A DNA stretch of 64,000 bases from Duganella sp. BuS-21. Lineage in GTDB: Bacteria > Pseudomonadota > Gammaproteobacteria > Burkholderiales > Burkholderiaceae_D. The notes beneath the pieces are model-generated. The model saw only the letters and a program-made list of their open reading frames with translations, had not been told where the DNA came from and ran no database searches. The translations under genes were made by a program, and so were the position numbers. Of this stretch, positions 39,574-48,294 are shown one piece after another (positions within the stretch are counted from its first letter, which is position 1; the number at the start of each line of letters is the position of its first letter). Where the stretch lies: positions 1,922,001-1,986,000 of the forward strand of contig CP097466.1 in NCBI GenBank assembly GCA_041874725.1. The letters run 5' to 3'.

Positions 39574-42393
39574 ATGAATAACAGCCGTCTGAAACACGCC
39601 GCCGCCGCCAGCCTCCTGCTGTGCGGAATGTCCTTCGTCGCCACCGGAACCGCCTGGGCCGCCGCCGCCAAGGCGAGCACCGCCACCGCCGCCGCGCCTG
39701 CGCTGCCGGCCGGGGTGGTGAAAGGTCCTTCGGTGGAAGGCATCACCGAATACCGGCTGCCGAACGGCTTGAAAGTGCTGCTGTTCCCGGACGCCTCCAA
39801 ACCCACCGTTACCGTCAACGTGACCTACCTGGTCGGCTCGCGGCATGAGAACTACGGCGAGACCGGCATGGCCCACTTGCTGGAGCACCTGGTGTTCAAG
39901 GGCTCGCCGAAGAACAAGGCGATTCCGAAGGAATTCGCCGATCGCGGCATGGAGTACAACGGCACCACCTCCAACGATCGTACCAACTACTACGAAGTGT
40001 TCCAGGCCAGCCCTGAGAACCTGAAGTGGGCGCTGGAGATGGAAGCGGACCGCATGGTCAACTCCTACATCTCGCGCAAGGATCTGGATTCGGAAATGAC
40101 CGTGGTGCGCAACGAGTACGAGTCGGGCGAGAACAGCCCGTTCGGCGTGCTGCTCAAGCGCATGCAAAGCATCGCCTACGACTGGCATGGCTATGGCCGT
40201 TCCACCATCGGCAACCGCAGCGACATCGAGAACGTCAAGATCGAGAACCTGCAGGCCTTCTACCGCACCTACTACCAGCCAGATAACGCGGTGCTGCTGG
40301 TGGCCGGCAAATTCGATCCGGCGCAAACGCTGGCATGGATCGGCAAATCCTTCGGCGCGATTCCAAAACCGAAGCGCGTGCTACCGCCATTCTGGACCGT
40401 CGAGCCGACCCAGGACGGCGAACGCAGTTTCACCGTGCGCCGCAAGGGCGACGTGCAGATCGTCGCGCTGGGCTACAAGATTCCTAGCTCGCTGCAGGGC
40501 GACAGCGATGCGCTGAGCTTCATGTCGCAGATCCTCGGTGACGAGCCGACCGGGCGCCTGCACAAGCAACTGGTCGAAAGCGGCAAGGCGGCGCAGGTGT
40601 TCAGCTTCGGCATGACCGGCTATGCGCCGGGCCTGCAGATCATCGGTGCGGTGGTCAAGTCCGGCGAACCGCTGGAGCCGGTGCGCGCCGCACTGACCGA
40701 AGCGGTGGAGAGCTTCGCCAAGACGCCGCCGACCGAAGAAGAGATGGAGCGCACCCGCCGCAACTTCGCCAACTACATCGAGAAGTCGCTCAACGACCCG
40801 CAGCGCGTGGGCGTGACGCTGTCGGAGGAAGTGGCGCTGGGCGACTGGCGCTTGCTGTTCCATGGCCGCGACAAGATCCCGAGCATCACCTCGCAGCAGG
40901 TGGCCGAGGTGGCGGGGCGCTATCTGAAGCGCGACAACCGCGTGGTCGGTGAATTCATCCCGGAAGACAATCCGCAGCGCGTGGACGTTCCCGCCGCGCC
41001 GAGCGTGGCCGAGGTGATGAAGGACTTCAAGGGCAAGGACAGCGTGCTGACCTCCGAGGTGTTCGATCCGACCCAGGACAATATCAACGCCCGCACCGAG
41101 ATCAAGACCATCGGCGGCCTGAAAGTAGCGCTGCTGCCGAAGAAGAACCGCGGCGAAACCGTGGCCGTGAATCTGAGCCTGCATTGGGGCGATGAGAAGA
41201 ACCTGGCCGGTACCTCGGTGGCTGGCGCCATCGCCAACGAGATGCTGTCGCGCGGCACCAGCAAGTACACGCGCGAGCAACTGGCCGACGCCTTCTCGAA
41301 ACTGAAGATCACCGGCTCGCCGTATAACTTCGAAACCACCGGACCTAATCTGGACGCCTCGCTACGCCTGGTGGCGCACGTGCTGAAGGAAGCCAGCTTC
41401 CCGCAGTCGGAATTTGAACAGCTGCGCCAGCAGTGGATCGTCGGCCTGGAATACTCGCGCAGCGAGCCGCAGGTGCTGGCCAATGAAGCCATCGAGCAGC
41501 ACTTCAACCACTATCCGAAAGGCGACATCCGCAACGCGCTGACCGTGGCCGAGCGCCTGGCGGCGATCAAGGCGCTGAAGTTGGAAGACGTGGTGGCTTA
41601 CCATCGCAACTTCTACGGCGCCAATCACGGCGAGCTGTCCATCGTCGGCGATTTCGACAAAGCCGCCATCAGCAAGACCATCGATGAGAGCTTCAGCGGC
41701 TGGACCAGCAAGGCCGCGTATGCGCCTGTCCTGGTCACCAATCCGGACAAGGCGCCGCTGCATGCCAATCTGAATGCGCCGGACAAGGAGAACGGCTCGT
41801 ATAGCGCGCGCCTGCCGTTGGACCTGAACGTCAACGATCCCGATTATCCGCTGCTCGACCTGGGCAACTACATCTTCGGCGGCGGCGCCTTGAAATCGCG
41901 CCTGATGGACCGCATCCGCCAGAAGGACGGCCTGTCCTACGGCGGTGGCAGCGGCGTGCACGCGGGCGATGAAGACCGCGCCGGTTCCTTCGGCATGGGC
42001 GCCATCGCCGCACCGCAGAACCTGAAGAAGCTGGAAGTGGCGATCCGCGAAGAACTCGATCGCGCGATCAAGGACGGCTTCACCCAGGCGGAACTGGACG
42101 GCGCCAAATCGGGCCTGCTGCAACAGCGCCTGCAGAACCGCGCCAAGGACAATGTGGTGGCTTCGGGCTGGACGCGCAACCTGTATCTGGGCCGCACCTA
42201 CAGCTGGAGCAAGGACTACGAGACCAAGCTGAAGGCGGCGACGCTGGCGCAGGTCAACGCAGCTTTCCGCAAGCACATCGACCCGGCCAAGGTGTCCGTG
42301 GCCATCGCCGGTGATCAGGCCAAGGCCGCAGCTGCCGCAGCAGCACCAGCACCAGCACCAGCACCAGCACCAGCGGCGCCGAAGACGCCTTAA
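39574..42393 (+). CDS. Fused two-domain M16 zinc peptidase, secreted
   Basis: A 939-residue protein with a signal peptide (MNNSRLKHAAAASLLLCGMS, cleaved near ATGTAWA). The N-terminal M16 half (about 55-470) has TGMAHLLEHLVFKGSPKNKA with the inverted zinc motif H-x-x-E-H and the downstream Glu in NEYESGENSPF. The C-terminal half (about 500-910) has the same fold without the zinc motif (GTSVAGAIANEMLSRG), as in pitrilysin-type clamshell proteases. It should act in the periplasm on unfolded peptides. It ends with an Ala-Pro tail coded by a six-base repeat. GAGAGAGAAC precedes the ATG. Its stop overlaps the convergent GH26 stop by four bases. Confidence 0.92.
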   Translation: MNNSRLKHAAAASLLLCGMSFVATGTAWAAAAKASTATAAAPALPAGVVKGPSVEGITEYRLPNGLKVLLFPDASKPTVTVNVTYLVGSRHENYGETGMAHLLEHLVFKGSPKNKAIPKEFADRGMEYNGTTSNDRTNYYEVFQASPENLKWALEMEADRMVNSYISRKDLDSEMTVVRNEYESGENSPFGVLLKRMQSIAYDWHGYGRSTIGNRSDIENVKIENLQAFYRTYYQPDNAVLLVAGKFDPAQTLAWIGKSFGAIPKPKRVLPPFWTVEPTQDGERSFTVRRKGDVQIVALGYKIPSSLQGDSDALSFMSQILGDEPTGRLHKQLVESGKAAQVFSFGMTGYAPGLQIIGAVVKSGEPLEPVRAALTEAVESFAKTPPTEEEMERTRRNFANYIEKSLNDPQRVGVTLSEEVALGDWRLLFHGRDKIPSITSQQVAEVAGRYLKRDNRVVGEFIPEDNPQRVDVPAAPSVAEVMKDFKGKDSVLTSEVFDPTQDNINARTEIKTIGGLKVALLPKKNRGETVAVNLSLHWGDEKNLAGTSVAGAIANEMLSRGTSKYTREQLADAFSKLKITGSPYNFETTGPNLDASLRLVAHVLKEASFPQSEFEQLRQQWIVGLEYSRSEPQVLANEAIEQHFNHYPKGDIRNALTVAERLAAIKALKLEDVVAYHRNFYGANHGELSIVGDFDKAAISKTIDESFSGWTSKAAYAPVLVTNPDKAPLHANLNAPDKENGSYSARLPLDLNVNDPDYPLLDLGNYIFGGGALKSRLMDRIRQKDGLSYGGGSGVHAGDEDRAGSFGMGAIAAPQNLKKLEVAIREELDRAIKDGFTQAELDGAKSGLLQQRLQNRAKDNVVASGWTRNLYLGRTYSWSKDYETKLKAATLAQVNAAFRKHIDPAKVSVAIAGDQAKAAAAAAAPAPAPAPAPAAPKTP
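42342..42374 (+). repeat. Six-base microsatellite in the M16 gene
   Basis: About five and a half copies of AGCACC coding for the Ala-Pro tail of the M16 peptidase. Because the unit is a multiple of three, changes in copy number would only alter tail length. Confidence 0.85.
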
Positions 42394-43310
42394 AACTTCG
42401 GCAGGCGATCCAGCGTGATCACGCGCGGGTCGTTGTAGACCTTGCGCTTGTGCGCATTGCTGTTGTGGTGTTCACCGGTCCAGAAGTTATTTGGATCGGT
42501 GACGCCCGCTGGGCCGGCGCCGTCGTTCCATGTCAGGAACCACAGCCAGCGCGGACCTTCCGCCGGATCGGGGATATGGCCGGTCTCGCTGAGCGCCACC
42601 GGCTTGCCGTGCTGTTTCGTTTTTTGCCATGCTTCGGCGTAGGCATGGTCGTAGACATCGTAGCCGGTGATGTCCACCACATCGTCGCCCGGATACCAGG
42701 CCGGGTCTTGTCCGTTCCATACCCAGATCAGATTGCGCAGGCCATGCGTTTGCGTCAGGCGTTCGTGCATGTGGCGCCATAGCGCGATATAGCCCTCGCG
42801 CGACGTGCCCCACCAGAACCAGCCGCCGGCCGCCTCGTGCAAGGGGCGCCACAGCACCGGCACGCCGGCGTCCTGCAGGCGCTTGAGTTCCAGCGCGATG
42901 CGGTCGATGGCTTGATCGATCTTGCGGTAGTCCGCAGCCGGCAGGCGGAATGGCGTCTCCTTGGTGTAGAACTTGCCGTTCTCCATGCGCCAGTGCCAAT
43001 GGAAGGACACCAGGCCGCCTCGGGCGTGCCAGGCGATGGCTTCCTCGGTCTGGTGGCGGCCGTCGCCTTCGGTGGCGTCGTAGTAGTTCATGAAGTCATA
43101 GCCCATCAGTGCTGGATACTTGCCGGTGTCGTCGTGGACGCGCTGCGCCATGTCGATGCTGTCGCGCCAGGTCAGGTCGGACTGGCCGGCGAGGGTGCTG
43201 TTGCCCCAGATGCCGAGCAGGTAATCGTAGAGGGCTTGCGTTTTATCGTCACGCGGCGCCGCGCTGGCAAGCGGCAGGGCAAAGGCCAGAAGAAGGATCA
43301 GATATCTCAT
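42390..43310 (-). CDS. Secreted glycoside hydrolase family 26 (beta-mannanase-like)
   Basis: A 306-residue secreted enzyme. Signal peptide MRYLILLLAFALPLASAAPR. The GH26 acid/base Glu is in VLWRPLHEAAGGWFWWGTSR and the nucleophile Glu in GKPVALSETGHIPDP, with LIWVWNGQDPAWYPGDDVVD and ITGYDVYDHAYA between them, all typical of the family. Likely substrate is beta-1,4-mannan, with mixed-linkage glucan as the alternative. The start at 43310 is set by the signal peptide; the frame extends to 43505 into repeat family A, which is not coding. It lies apart from the chitin genes by repeat copy 3. Confidence 0.88.
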   Translation of the reverse strand: MRYLILLLAFALPLASAAPRDDKTQALYDYLLGIWGNSTLAGQSDLTWRDSIDMAQRVHDDTGKYPALMGYDFMNYYDATEGDGRHQTEEAIAWHARGGLVSFHWHWRMENGKFYTKETPFRLPAADYRKIDQAIDRIALELKRLQDAGVPVLWRPLHEAAGGWFWWGTSREGYIALWRHMHERLTQTHGLRNLIWVWNGQDPAWYPGDDVVDITGYDVYDHAYAEAWQKTKQHGKPVALSETGHIPDPAEGPRWLWFLTWNDGAGPAGVTDPNNFWTGEHHNSNAHKRKVYNDPRVITLDRLPKF

Positions 43311-43445
43311 GCAGTCAATGTAGCGCCATACGGCGTCGCCAACAATGGGGTGCGCCAGTTTAGCGCTGTTGCGCGCACGTTTACTGATAAGGGGGTAGGT
43401 CCCGAACGATGTCGTTAGCGCCAAGCAGGTTTGCTGCCAATTCTC
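43311..43445. other. Upstream region of the GH26 gene
   Basis: No gene seen. The part next to 43310 should hold the GH26 promoter on the minus strand. No convincing -35/-10 pair or operator was found. Repeat copy 3 and a terminator occupy the rest of the gap to 43646. Confidence 0.4.
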
Positions 43446-43585
43446 ACCCCAAGCGAAAGGGTCCGACCCAGGGTCGGGGATAGGGGCTGCGCCCCGCTGG
43501 CCCATGGGCCAGCCCCTGTGCCGCAGCGGTGTGCGGGGTGGGTTGGTGCCGCGCGCTTTTTAGGCGGCAAGCAACGTCAACCCCA
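43446..43585 (-). repeat. Dispersed repeat family A, copy 3 with loop insertion
   Basis: On the minus strand it contains GTTGACGTTGCTTGCCGCC, then CCGCACACCGCTGCGGCACA and GGACCCTTTCG, matching copies 1, 2 and 4. The central hairpin has been replaced by a larger one (GGGGCTGGCCC..GGGCCAGC) of about 50 bases. Confidence 0.75.
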
Positions 43586-43586
43586 C

Positions 43587-43622
43587 AAAAAAATCCCGCC
43601 AGGGCCGGGGAGCCGTGGCGGG
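43587..43622 (-). terminator. Terminator of the halogenase-like gene
   Basis: On the minus strand CCCGCCA..TGGCGGGA forms the stem with an inner GGC/GCC pairing, followed by seven T. It lies 24-59 bases beyond the stop at 43646. Confidence 0.8.
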
Positions 43623-43645
43623 TCAAGACGACACAATGAAAATGT

Positions 43646-45160
43646 TTACATCTCGGCTGGGCGACCCAGCTCATTCAGCACCGCGCGATGGTCGCGGAAG
43701 TTGAGGGCGCAGCGGCGCATGAAGTCATCCAGCGGCGCCAGCGCATCTGCGCCGCTTCCTGTCTGCGCGATCTCCGGGAACGAACCCATGCCCGCCAGCA
43801 GCGCATACCACGAACCCACCGGGTAGTAACGCTCGATGTTCTGACGACGAATCTCCGCCGCCAGGTCGCGGCCTTCGATCCAGGTTTGGAAGATGTGCTT
43901 GAGCGAGTCCGATACGCCGCCCAGGTTCTCCGCGTTGGCGCGCCAGTACGGCGTGTCGCTGCGGCTGTTGGTCTTGTAGTGGGCCACGATGTAGTCGCGG
44001 TGGCCGTCGAAGTAGTCGTGGATTTCCTGGTTGTAGACGTCTTGCGCCTGCTCGCTCATGTCGCCCTTTTCCAGGAACAGCAGGAAGATCGCGGCCGTCA
44101 TCTGCGTCAGGTACAGCGCGGTCGCTTCCAGCGGCTCCAGGAAGCCCTGCGACAGGCCCACCGCCAGCACGTTGCGGTTCCAGTGCTTGCTGACGCGGCC
44201 CAGCTTCATCTTCAGGTGCCGCGCCTGTGTGTCCGATGCCAGCAGGCCCAGTTTGGCGCGCAGTTCGTGCTCGGCTTCGTCGGCCGAGACGAAGGAGGAG
44301 CTGTACACATAGCCGTTGCCATAACGGTTGGTGAGCGGGATTTTCCACGACCAGCCGTGCTTCATGGCGGTCGACACGGTCAGGGTCGGGATCTTTGCGC
44401 CGATCTCGCTCGGCATGGCGATGGCCGCATCGTTGAACAGGTTGTCGGCATAGCTGACGAACGGCGTCTCCAGCGTTTTGCCGATCAGGAGCGCCGAGAA
44501 GCCGGAGCAGTCGATGAAGAAGTCGGCGGCAATCTGTTCGCCTTCCTTGGTGGCGACGGCGGCGATGTCGCCGCGTTCATTCATTACCGCGTGCGTGACG
44601 TGGCAGCTCTTGTACTGCACGCCCAGCGCGGCTGCGCGCTGTTGCAGGAACTGGCCCAGCAAGGCGGCGTCGAAGTGGTAGCCGTAGGTGGTGAAGAAGG
44701 GGAAGTTCTCGGACGCCTGCGGCGCCAGGCAGTCGTCCGCCAGGCGCGCCGACAGGAAGTAGCGGTTGGGACGAGCGTCGACGTCGGCGCCGCGTTGGCG
44801 CGCGTGGACGTTCTCCATGAAGTTCGGCAGGGTCAGGTTGTCGACCATGGTGGCGAACTGGTGGAAGTAGCTTGCGTATCCGGGCTTGGTGGACCAGCCG
44901 TCGAAGGTGATGCCGCTTTTGTAGGTGGCGTTACAGGCCGGCATCCATTCGGATTCCGCGATGCCCAGGCTGTCGAAGTAGCGCTTGAGGGCAGGGGTGG
45001 AGCCTTCACCCACGCCGATCACGCCTACGGTCGGCGATTCGAGCACGATGATCTCGACGCCTTTTTTGATCAGTGCTTCGCCGTACATCAGTGCCGTCAT
45101 CCAGCCGGCGCTGCCGCCGCCGACGATGATGATTTTCTTGGGAGGCATGGTCTGGTTCAT
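43646..45160 (-). CDS. Flavin-dependent tryptophan-halogenase-family protein
   Basis: A 504-residue FADH2-dependent enzyme. PKKIIIVGGGSAGWMTALMY has the G-x-G-x-x-G nucleotide motif, GWSWKIPL the W-x-W-x-I-P motif that blocks monooxygenase activity, Lys81 in TYKSGITF matches the catalytic Lys79 of PrnA, and FLEPLEATALYLTQ contains the conserved Glu region. Many such proteins sit next to TonB receptors in chitin or glycan loci of Caulobacter/Xanthomonas types and have unproven halogenase activity. Here it lies directly downstream of a TonB receptor on the same strand but behind a terminator. A partner flavin reductase is not adjacent. Substrate unknown. Confidence 0.88.
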   Translation of the reverse strand: MNQTMPPKKIIIVGGGSAGWMTALMYGEALIKKGVEIIVLESPTVGVIGVGEGSTPALKRYFDSLGIAESEWMPACNATYKSGITFDGWSTKPGYASYFHQFATMVDNLTLPNFMENVHARQRGADVDARPNRYFLSARLADDCLAPQASENFPFFTTYGYHFDAALLGQFLQQRAAALGVQYKSCHVTHAVMNERGDIAAVATKEGEQIAADFFIDCSGFSALLIGKTLETPFVSYADNLFNDAAIAMPSEIGAKIPTLTVSTAMKHGWSWKIPLTNRYGNGYVYSSSFVSADEAEHELRAKLGLLASDTQARHLKMKLGRVSKHWNRNVLAVGLSQGFLEPLEATALYLTQMTAAIFLLFLEKGDMSEQAQDVYNQEIHDYFDGHRDYIVAHYKTNSRSDTPYWRANAENLGGVSDSLKHIFQTWIEGRDLAAEIRRQNIERYYPVGSWYALLAGMGSFPEIAQTGSGADALAPLDDFMRRCALNFRDHRAVLNELGRPAEM

Positions 45161-45174
45161 GATGGGGACTCAAT

Positions 45175-45205
45175 AAAAAAACGGGGCGCGAACGCCCCGT
45201 TTTGA
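45175..45205. terminator. Terminator between the TonB receptor and the halogenase-like gene
   Basis: ACGGGGCG and CGCCCCGT arms around CGAA; on the minus strand the stem is followed by seven T. It lies just past the receptor stop at 45213, so much of the receptor transcript should end here. Confidence 0.88.
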
Positions 45206-45212
45206 CGACGTC

Positions 45213-47915
45213 TTAGTACTTGGCGTGCAAGGTCAGGTAGACCTGGCGACCATTCTTGTACAGCGAACCTGGCAGGTCCATCGCGCCGGCGGTGTGGATG
45301 ATCGAACGCACCAGCGGGTTGTTCAGGTCCTTGCCATCCAGCGTGATGCTGTAGCTGTCGTTGATCTGGTAAGCCAGCGAAGCGGACAGCGTACCGATCG
45401 GCGCCTGGAAGGCGGCGCTGTTACGGCTGGTGCCGTTCAGGAAGCCCGAACGCCAGCTGTAGGTCAGACGCGCGCTCAGCTTGTCCTGCTCGTAGAACAG
45501 GCCGACGTTGTAGGCGTTCTTCGAGGTACCGATCAGGGTGCAATCCGGCGAGGTCAGGTTGCCGCATGGCGAACCTGGGGCCTTGCCGGTTTCCTTGCCC
45601 AGCGTGTAGGTGTAGTTGGCGTTAATGCCGAAGCCTTTAGGCAGCTCCTGCACATACGAGAACTCCAGGCCTTTGACTTCGGCCGTGGTGTTGACCGGGG
45701 TCGAGACCTGGTACACCGTGTTCTTCTTTTCCAGCTGGTTGTAGAAGGTGGCGGTGCTCGAACCGTAGGTCACGTAGCCGTCCAGCGCCGAGTAGAACGC
45801 GCCGGCCGACACCAGCGATTTCGGTGCGAAGTACCACTCCAGACCCAGCTCGTAGTTGTTGGCACGGATCGGACGCAGGTTAGGGTTGCCGACGTTGCCG
45901 GTGCCCTGTACGTCGCGCAGGTCGACGCCGGCCATCATGCCCAGCTCAGGACGCGCCATGGTGCGGCTGGTGCCGAAGCGGCCCACCAGATCCTTGGTGA
46001 CGTCGAGGCGGAAGTTCGCGCTTGGCAGGAAGTCGATGTAGCCGTTCTTGTACTGCTTAGGCTCGAAGCCGCCCGATGGGCCGATCTCGTAGCGGTTGAC
46101 TTCTTCGGTGGTGTGCACCACGCGCAGGCCGAAGTTACCCGACAGGCTTTCGGCGCCGAAGTTCGCCATCGCGTAAGCCGACTGGGTCGGTTCCTTGATG
46201 GTGAATTCATTCTGACGCAGGTTGCCCGAGTAGTTGCCGTATTTCGACAGCCAGCCGTTGACGGCGTCCTGCGAGAAGGTCCAGTAGCCGGCGCCGTTGG
46301 CGCCCAGGTCGTTGAAGTCGTTCGGGAACGAGGTCAGGCCCGACATCGGCAGGTTGGCCACGGAATCCAGGCCAGGCAAGGCGTTGATGCCGATGGCGGT
46401 CAGGTCGCGCTTGTGTTCCGCGACGCGTGCGCCGAATTGCACCGAGCTGACTGCGCCCCAGTCGGTGCGCAGCGTGCCGCCCAGTTCACCGTAGTTTTCA
46501 CGGTCGTTCGCGGTGACGTGCGAACCGTAGGTGTACGGGGTGGCCTGCATGCCGCCGATCGAGAACTTGTCTGCGCCCGGGGTGGTGTAGATCACCGCCG
46601 AACCAGCGTCCTTGATGGTGTAGCTGCCGCCGGTCCATGGCATCCATACGCCCAGCGCGCCGCTGACGGTGTTGCCGACGCCTTTGGTGGTGCCGATGCG
46701 GCCCTTCATGGTCAGCTGCTCGTTGATGCGCCATTTGGCATCGACATCGAAGAACTGCGATTTGCTTTCCGCCACAGGACGGCTGAACTCTTCCTGCACG
46801 GCGCTGGACATGGTGGCGCAGGCGGTGCAGTTGGCCGGCACGGTGCCGGTCAGCTGGGTGATGACGCCGTTGCTCAAGGTGCCCGATACGCCGCTGTTCG
46901 GGAAGTTGGTGGTGGCCCACGACGGCGCCAGGAAGCGACCCAGCGATTGCATGAAGTTGTGGTTGATGTTCGGTGCGTCCAGGTGCGAGCGGAAGGCCGT
47001 CACGTCCAGGGTCAGGTCGCTGCTAGGCTTGATCTGCACGTCGATCAGGCCGCCCTTGCGGGTGCGCTCCTGTTCGAACCAGGCGGTGCCGCCCAGGTAG
47101 TTGGCCATGGCGCCGGCAGCGCCGGGAACCACGTTGGCGATCGGGCTGCCCGCTTCAACGCGGTCGTACCAGATCTGGTTTTCCTGGCCGACGCGGCTCA
47201 GGGTGCGCTTCTGATGGAAGCCTTGCACCAGCACGCCCAGGGTGCCCTGGTCGTTCTTCCATGCCACCATGGCGCTCAACTGCGGATCGGTCTTGCCGGA
47301 GTTGGAGGAGTTGACGCCACCCAGGCTCACTTGCGCATTGAAGGTTTTCTTGAAGTCCAGCGGCTTGCGGGTCTCGATATCGACCACGCCTTCGGCGCCG
47401 CCTTCGAGCAGGCTGGCTTGCGAGCCTTTGTGCACGGTGACGCGGCCGATCAGTTCGGAAGGGAACAGCGAGAAGCTGACGCTGCGGCCGCCGCCCAGGA
47501 TGTTATCGGCGAACCAGTCGCCGCTCGATACCGAGTGACCGTTCAGGGTGGTCAGGGTCAGGCCGAACGGGGTGCCGCGCAGTGCCACGCGGTCGTTCTC
47601 GCCGAACGAACCTTCGCCGCCGCCGGCTGCCGCCACGCTCACGCCAGGCAGGCGTTGCAGGGAGTCGGCCACGTTTTTGTCCGGCATCTTGCCGACGTCT
47701 TCGGCGGTGATCACTTCCACCAGCGTGTCGGAATTGCGCTTCTGGTTCAGCGATTGCTGCAACGATGCGCGGATACCGGTCACGATAACCTGTGCCGGTT
47801 CTTCGGCTGCCTGCTGTGCCTGGACCGTCATGCTGGCGCCCATGATCATCAGACCGACCGCAGTAGCGATAGGCGTCAGTTTGGACAGTTTGGTATTTTT
47901 CGAATGGTGTTGCAT
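45213..47915 (-). CDS. TonB-dependent outer-membrane receptor (Xanthomonas/Caulobacter type)
   Basis: A 900-residue protein with a signal peptide (ending GASMTVQAQQA). The plug domain has EDVGKMPDKNVADSLQRLPG and GENDRVALRGTPFGLTLTTL; the barrel ends with GRQVYLTLHAKY, a terminal aromatic residue as needed for outer-membrane insertion. The style (long plug with VIVTGIRASLQQSLNQKRNS and DTLVEVITAEDVGK) is that of TonB-Xanth-Caul receptors, used for glycan uptake. It neighbours a chitinase and GntR gene, so chitooligosaccharides are the likely cargo (inference). GGGAGGG precedes the ATG. Confidence 0.92.
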   Translation of the reverse strand: MQHHSKNTKLSKLTPIATAVGLMIMGASMTVQAQQAAEEPAQVIVTGIRASLQQSLNQKRNSDTLVEVITAEDVGKMPDKNVADSLQRLPGVSVAAAGGGEGSFGENDRVALRGTPFGLTLTTLNGHSVSSGDWFADNILGGGRSVSFSLFPSELIGRVTVHKGSQASLLEGGAEGVVDIETRKPLDFKKTFNAQVSLGGVNSSNSGKTDPQLSAMVAWKNDQGTLGVLVQGFHQKRTLSRVGQENQIWYDRVEAGSPIANVVPGAAGAMANYLGGTAWFEQERTRKGGLIDVQIKPSSDLTLDVTAFRSHLDAPNINHNFMQSLGRFLAPSWATTNFPNSGVSGTLSNGVITQLTGTVPANCTACATMSSAVQEEFSRPVAESKSQFFDVDAKWRINEQLTMKGRIGTTKGVGNTVSGALGVWMPWTGGSYTIKDAGSAVIYTTPGADKFSIGGMQATPYTYGSHVTANDRENYGELGGTLRTDWGAVSSVQFGARVAEHKRDLTAIGINALPGLDSVANLPMSGLTSFPNDFNDLGANGAGYWTFSQDAVNGWLSKYGNYSGNLRQNEFTIKEPTQSAYAMANFGAESLSGNFGLRVVHTTEEVNRYEIGPSGGFEPKQYKNGYIDFLPSANFRLDVTKDLVGRFGTSRTMARPELGMMAGVDLRDVQGTGNVGNPNLRPIRANNYELGLEWYFAPKSLVSAGAFYSALDGYVTYGSSTATFYNQLEKKNTVYQVSTPVNTTAEVKGLEFSYVQELPKGFGINANYTYTLGKETGKAPGSPCGNLTSPDCTLIGTSKNAYNVGLFYEQDKLSARLTYSWRSGFLNGTSRNSAAFQAPIGTLSASLAYQINDSYSITLDGKDLNNPLVRSIIHTAGAMDLPGSLYKNGRQVYLTLHAKY

Positions 47916-48026
47916 TTGTTCCCTCCCGTTGTTGAAGGCTCCGCCGAGCCAACCGATTGTTGATGTGCTGATGTATCTCTTCTTTTAAATCACGTTCAAA
48001 ACCAATCCAACGCCAATATACCTGCG

Positions 48027-48047
48027 TTTTAATACCAGATCACTACC
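48027..48047 (+). promoter_or_regulatory. Candidate GntR operator, copy at the TonB receptor/gntR gap
   Basis: Contains AATACC and ACTACC half-sites 11 bp apart. It matches the site at 62730-62750 (minus strand) at 18 of 21 positions. It lies 112-132 bases before the TonB receptor ATG. A regulatory role is inferred from the match and from the two related GntR genes. Confidence 0.6.
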
Positions 48048-48071
48048 ACTTTAAAATTCTTTTTTGTTATG

Positions 48072-48088
48072 TTGTATGCAGCATACAA
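48072..48088. promoter_or_regulatory. 17-bp palindrome in the TonB receptor/gntR gap
   Basis: TTGTATGC-A-GCATACAA, perfect 8-bp arms around one base. Possible operator for a second regulator; no owner is identified. Confidence 0.5.
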
Positions 48089-48294
48089 AGTATCTTTTCA
48101 GCAACTCGTTAATACCGGATAGATGGTGGTATGGAAAGCTGATGTGCGCCGTTGCAACACGCATAAAGCCTTTACCTAAAGGCTCTATGCGATCCGGTTG
48201 AAATTATTTATGGCTGTTGCGCGGCCGCTGGATTTGTGGTGGTCTTTTTTTGGTATTATCGTCGAACTAACAGAGAGGATAGGTCACCATCGTT

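Larger units (their letters stand above)
47916..48294. promoter_or_regulatory. Divergent control region between the TonB receptor and gntR
   Basis: A 379-bp AT-rich gap. It holds an element at 48027-48047 (TTTTAATACCAG, then ATCACTACC) also found before the nag operon, an AATACC/GGTAT inverted pair at 48111-48132, a 17-bp palindrome at 48072-48088, and a TGGTATTA at 48251-48258. Two of these motifs are 11 bp apart (one helical turn). This is a likely GntR-regulated double promoter; exact -35/-10 boxes are not clear. Confidence 0.6.

Noticed and set aside
43311..43505. N-terminal extension of the GH26 gene to 43505
   Set aside because: The extension would be read out of repeat family A and places residues ahead of a clear signal peptide at 43310.
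45225..47963. Very long plus-strand open frame opposite the TonB receptor
   Set aside because: High-GC shadow frame; composition is Arg/Gln/His-rich as expected from antisense codons, and the minus-strand product has full receptor features.
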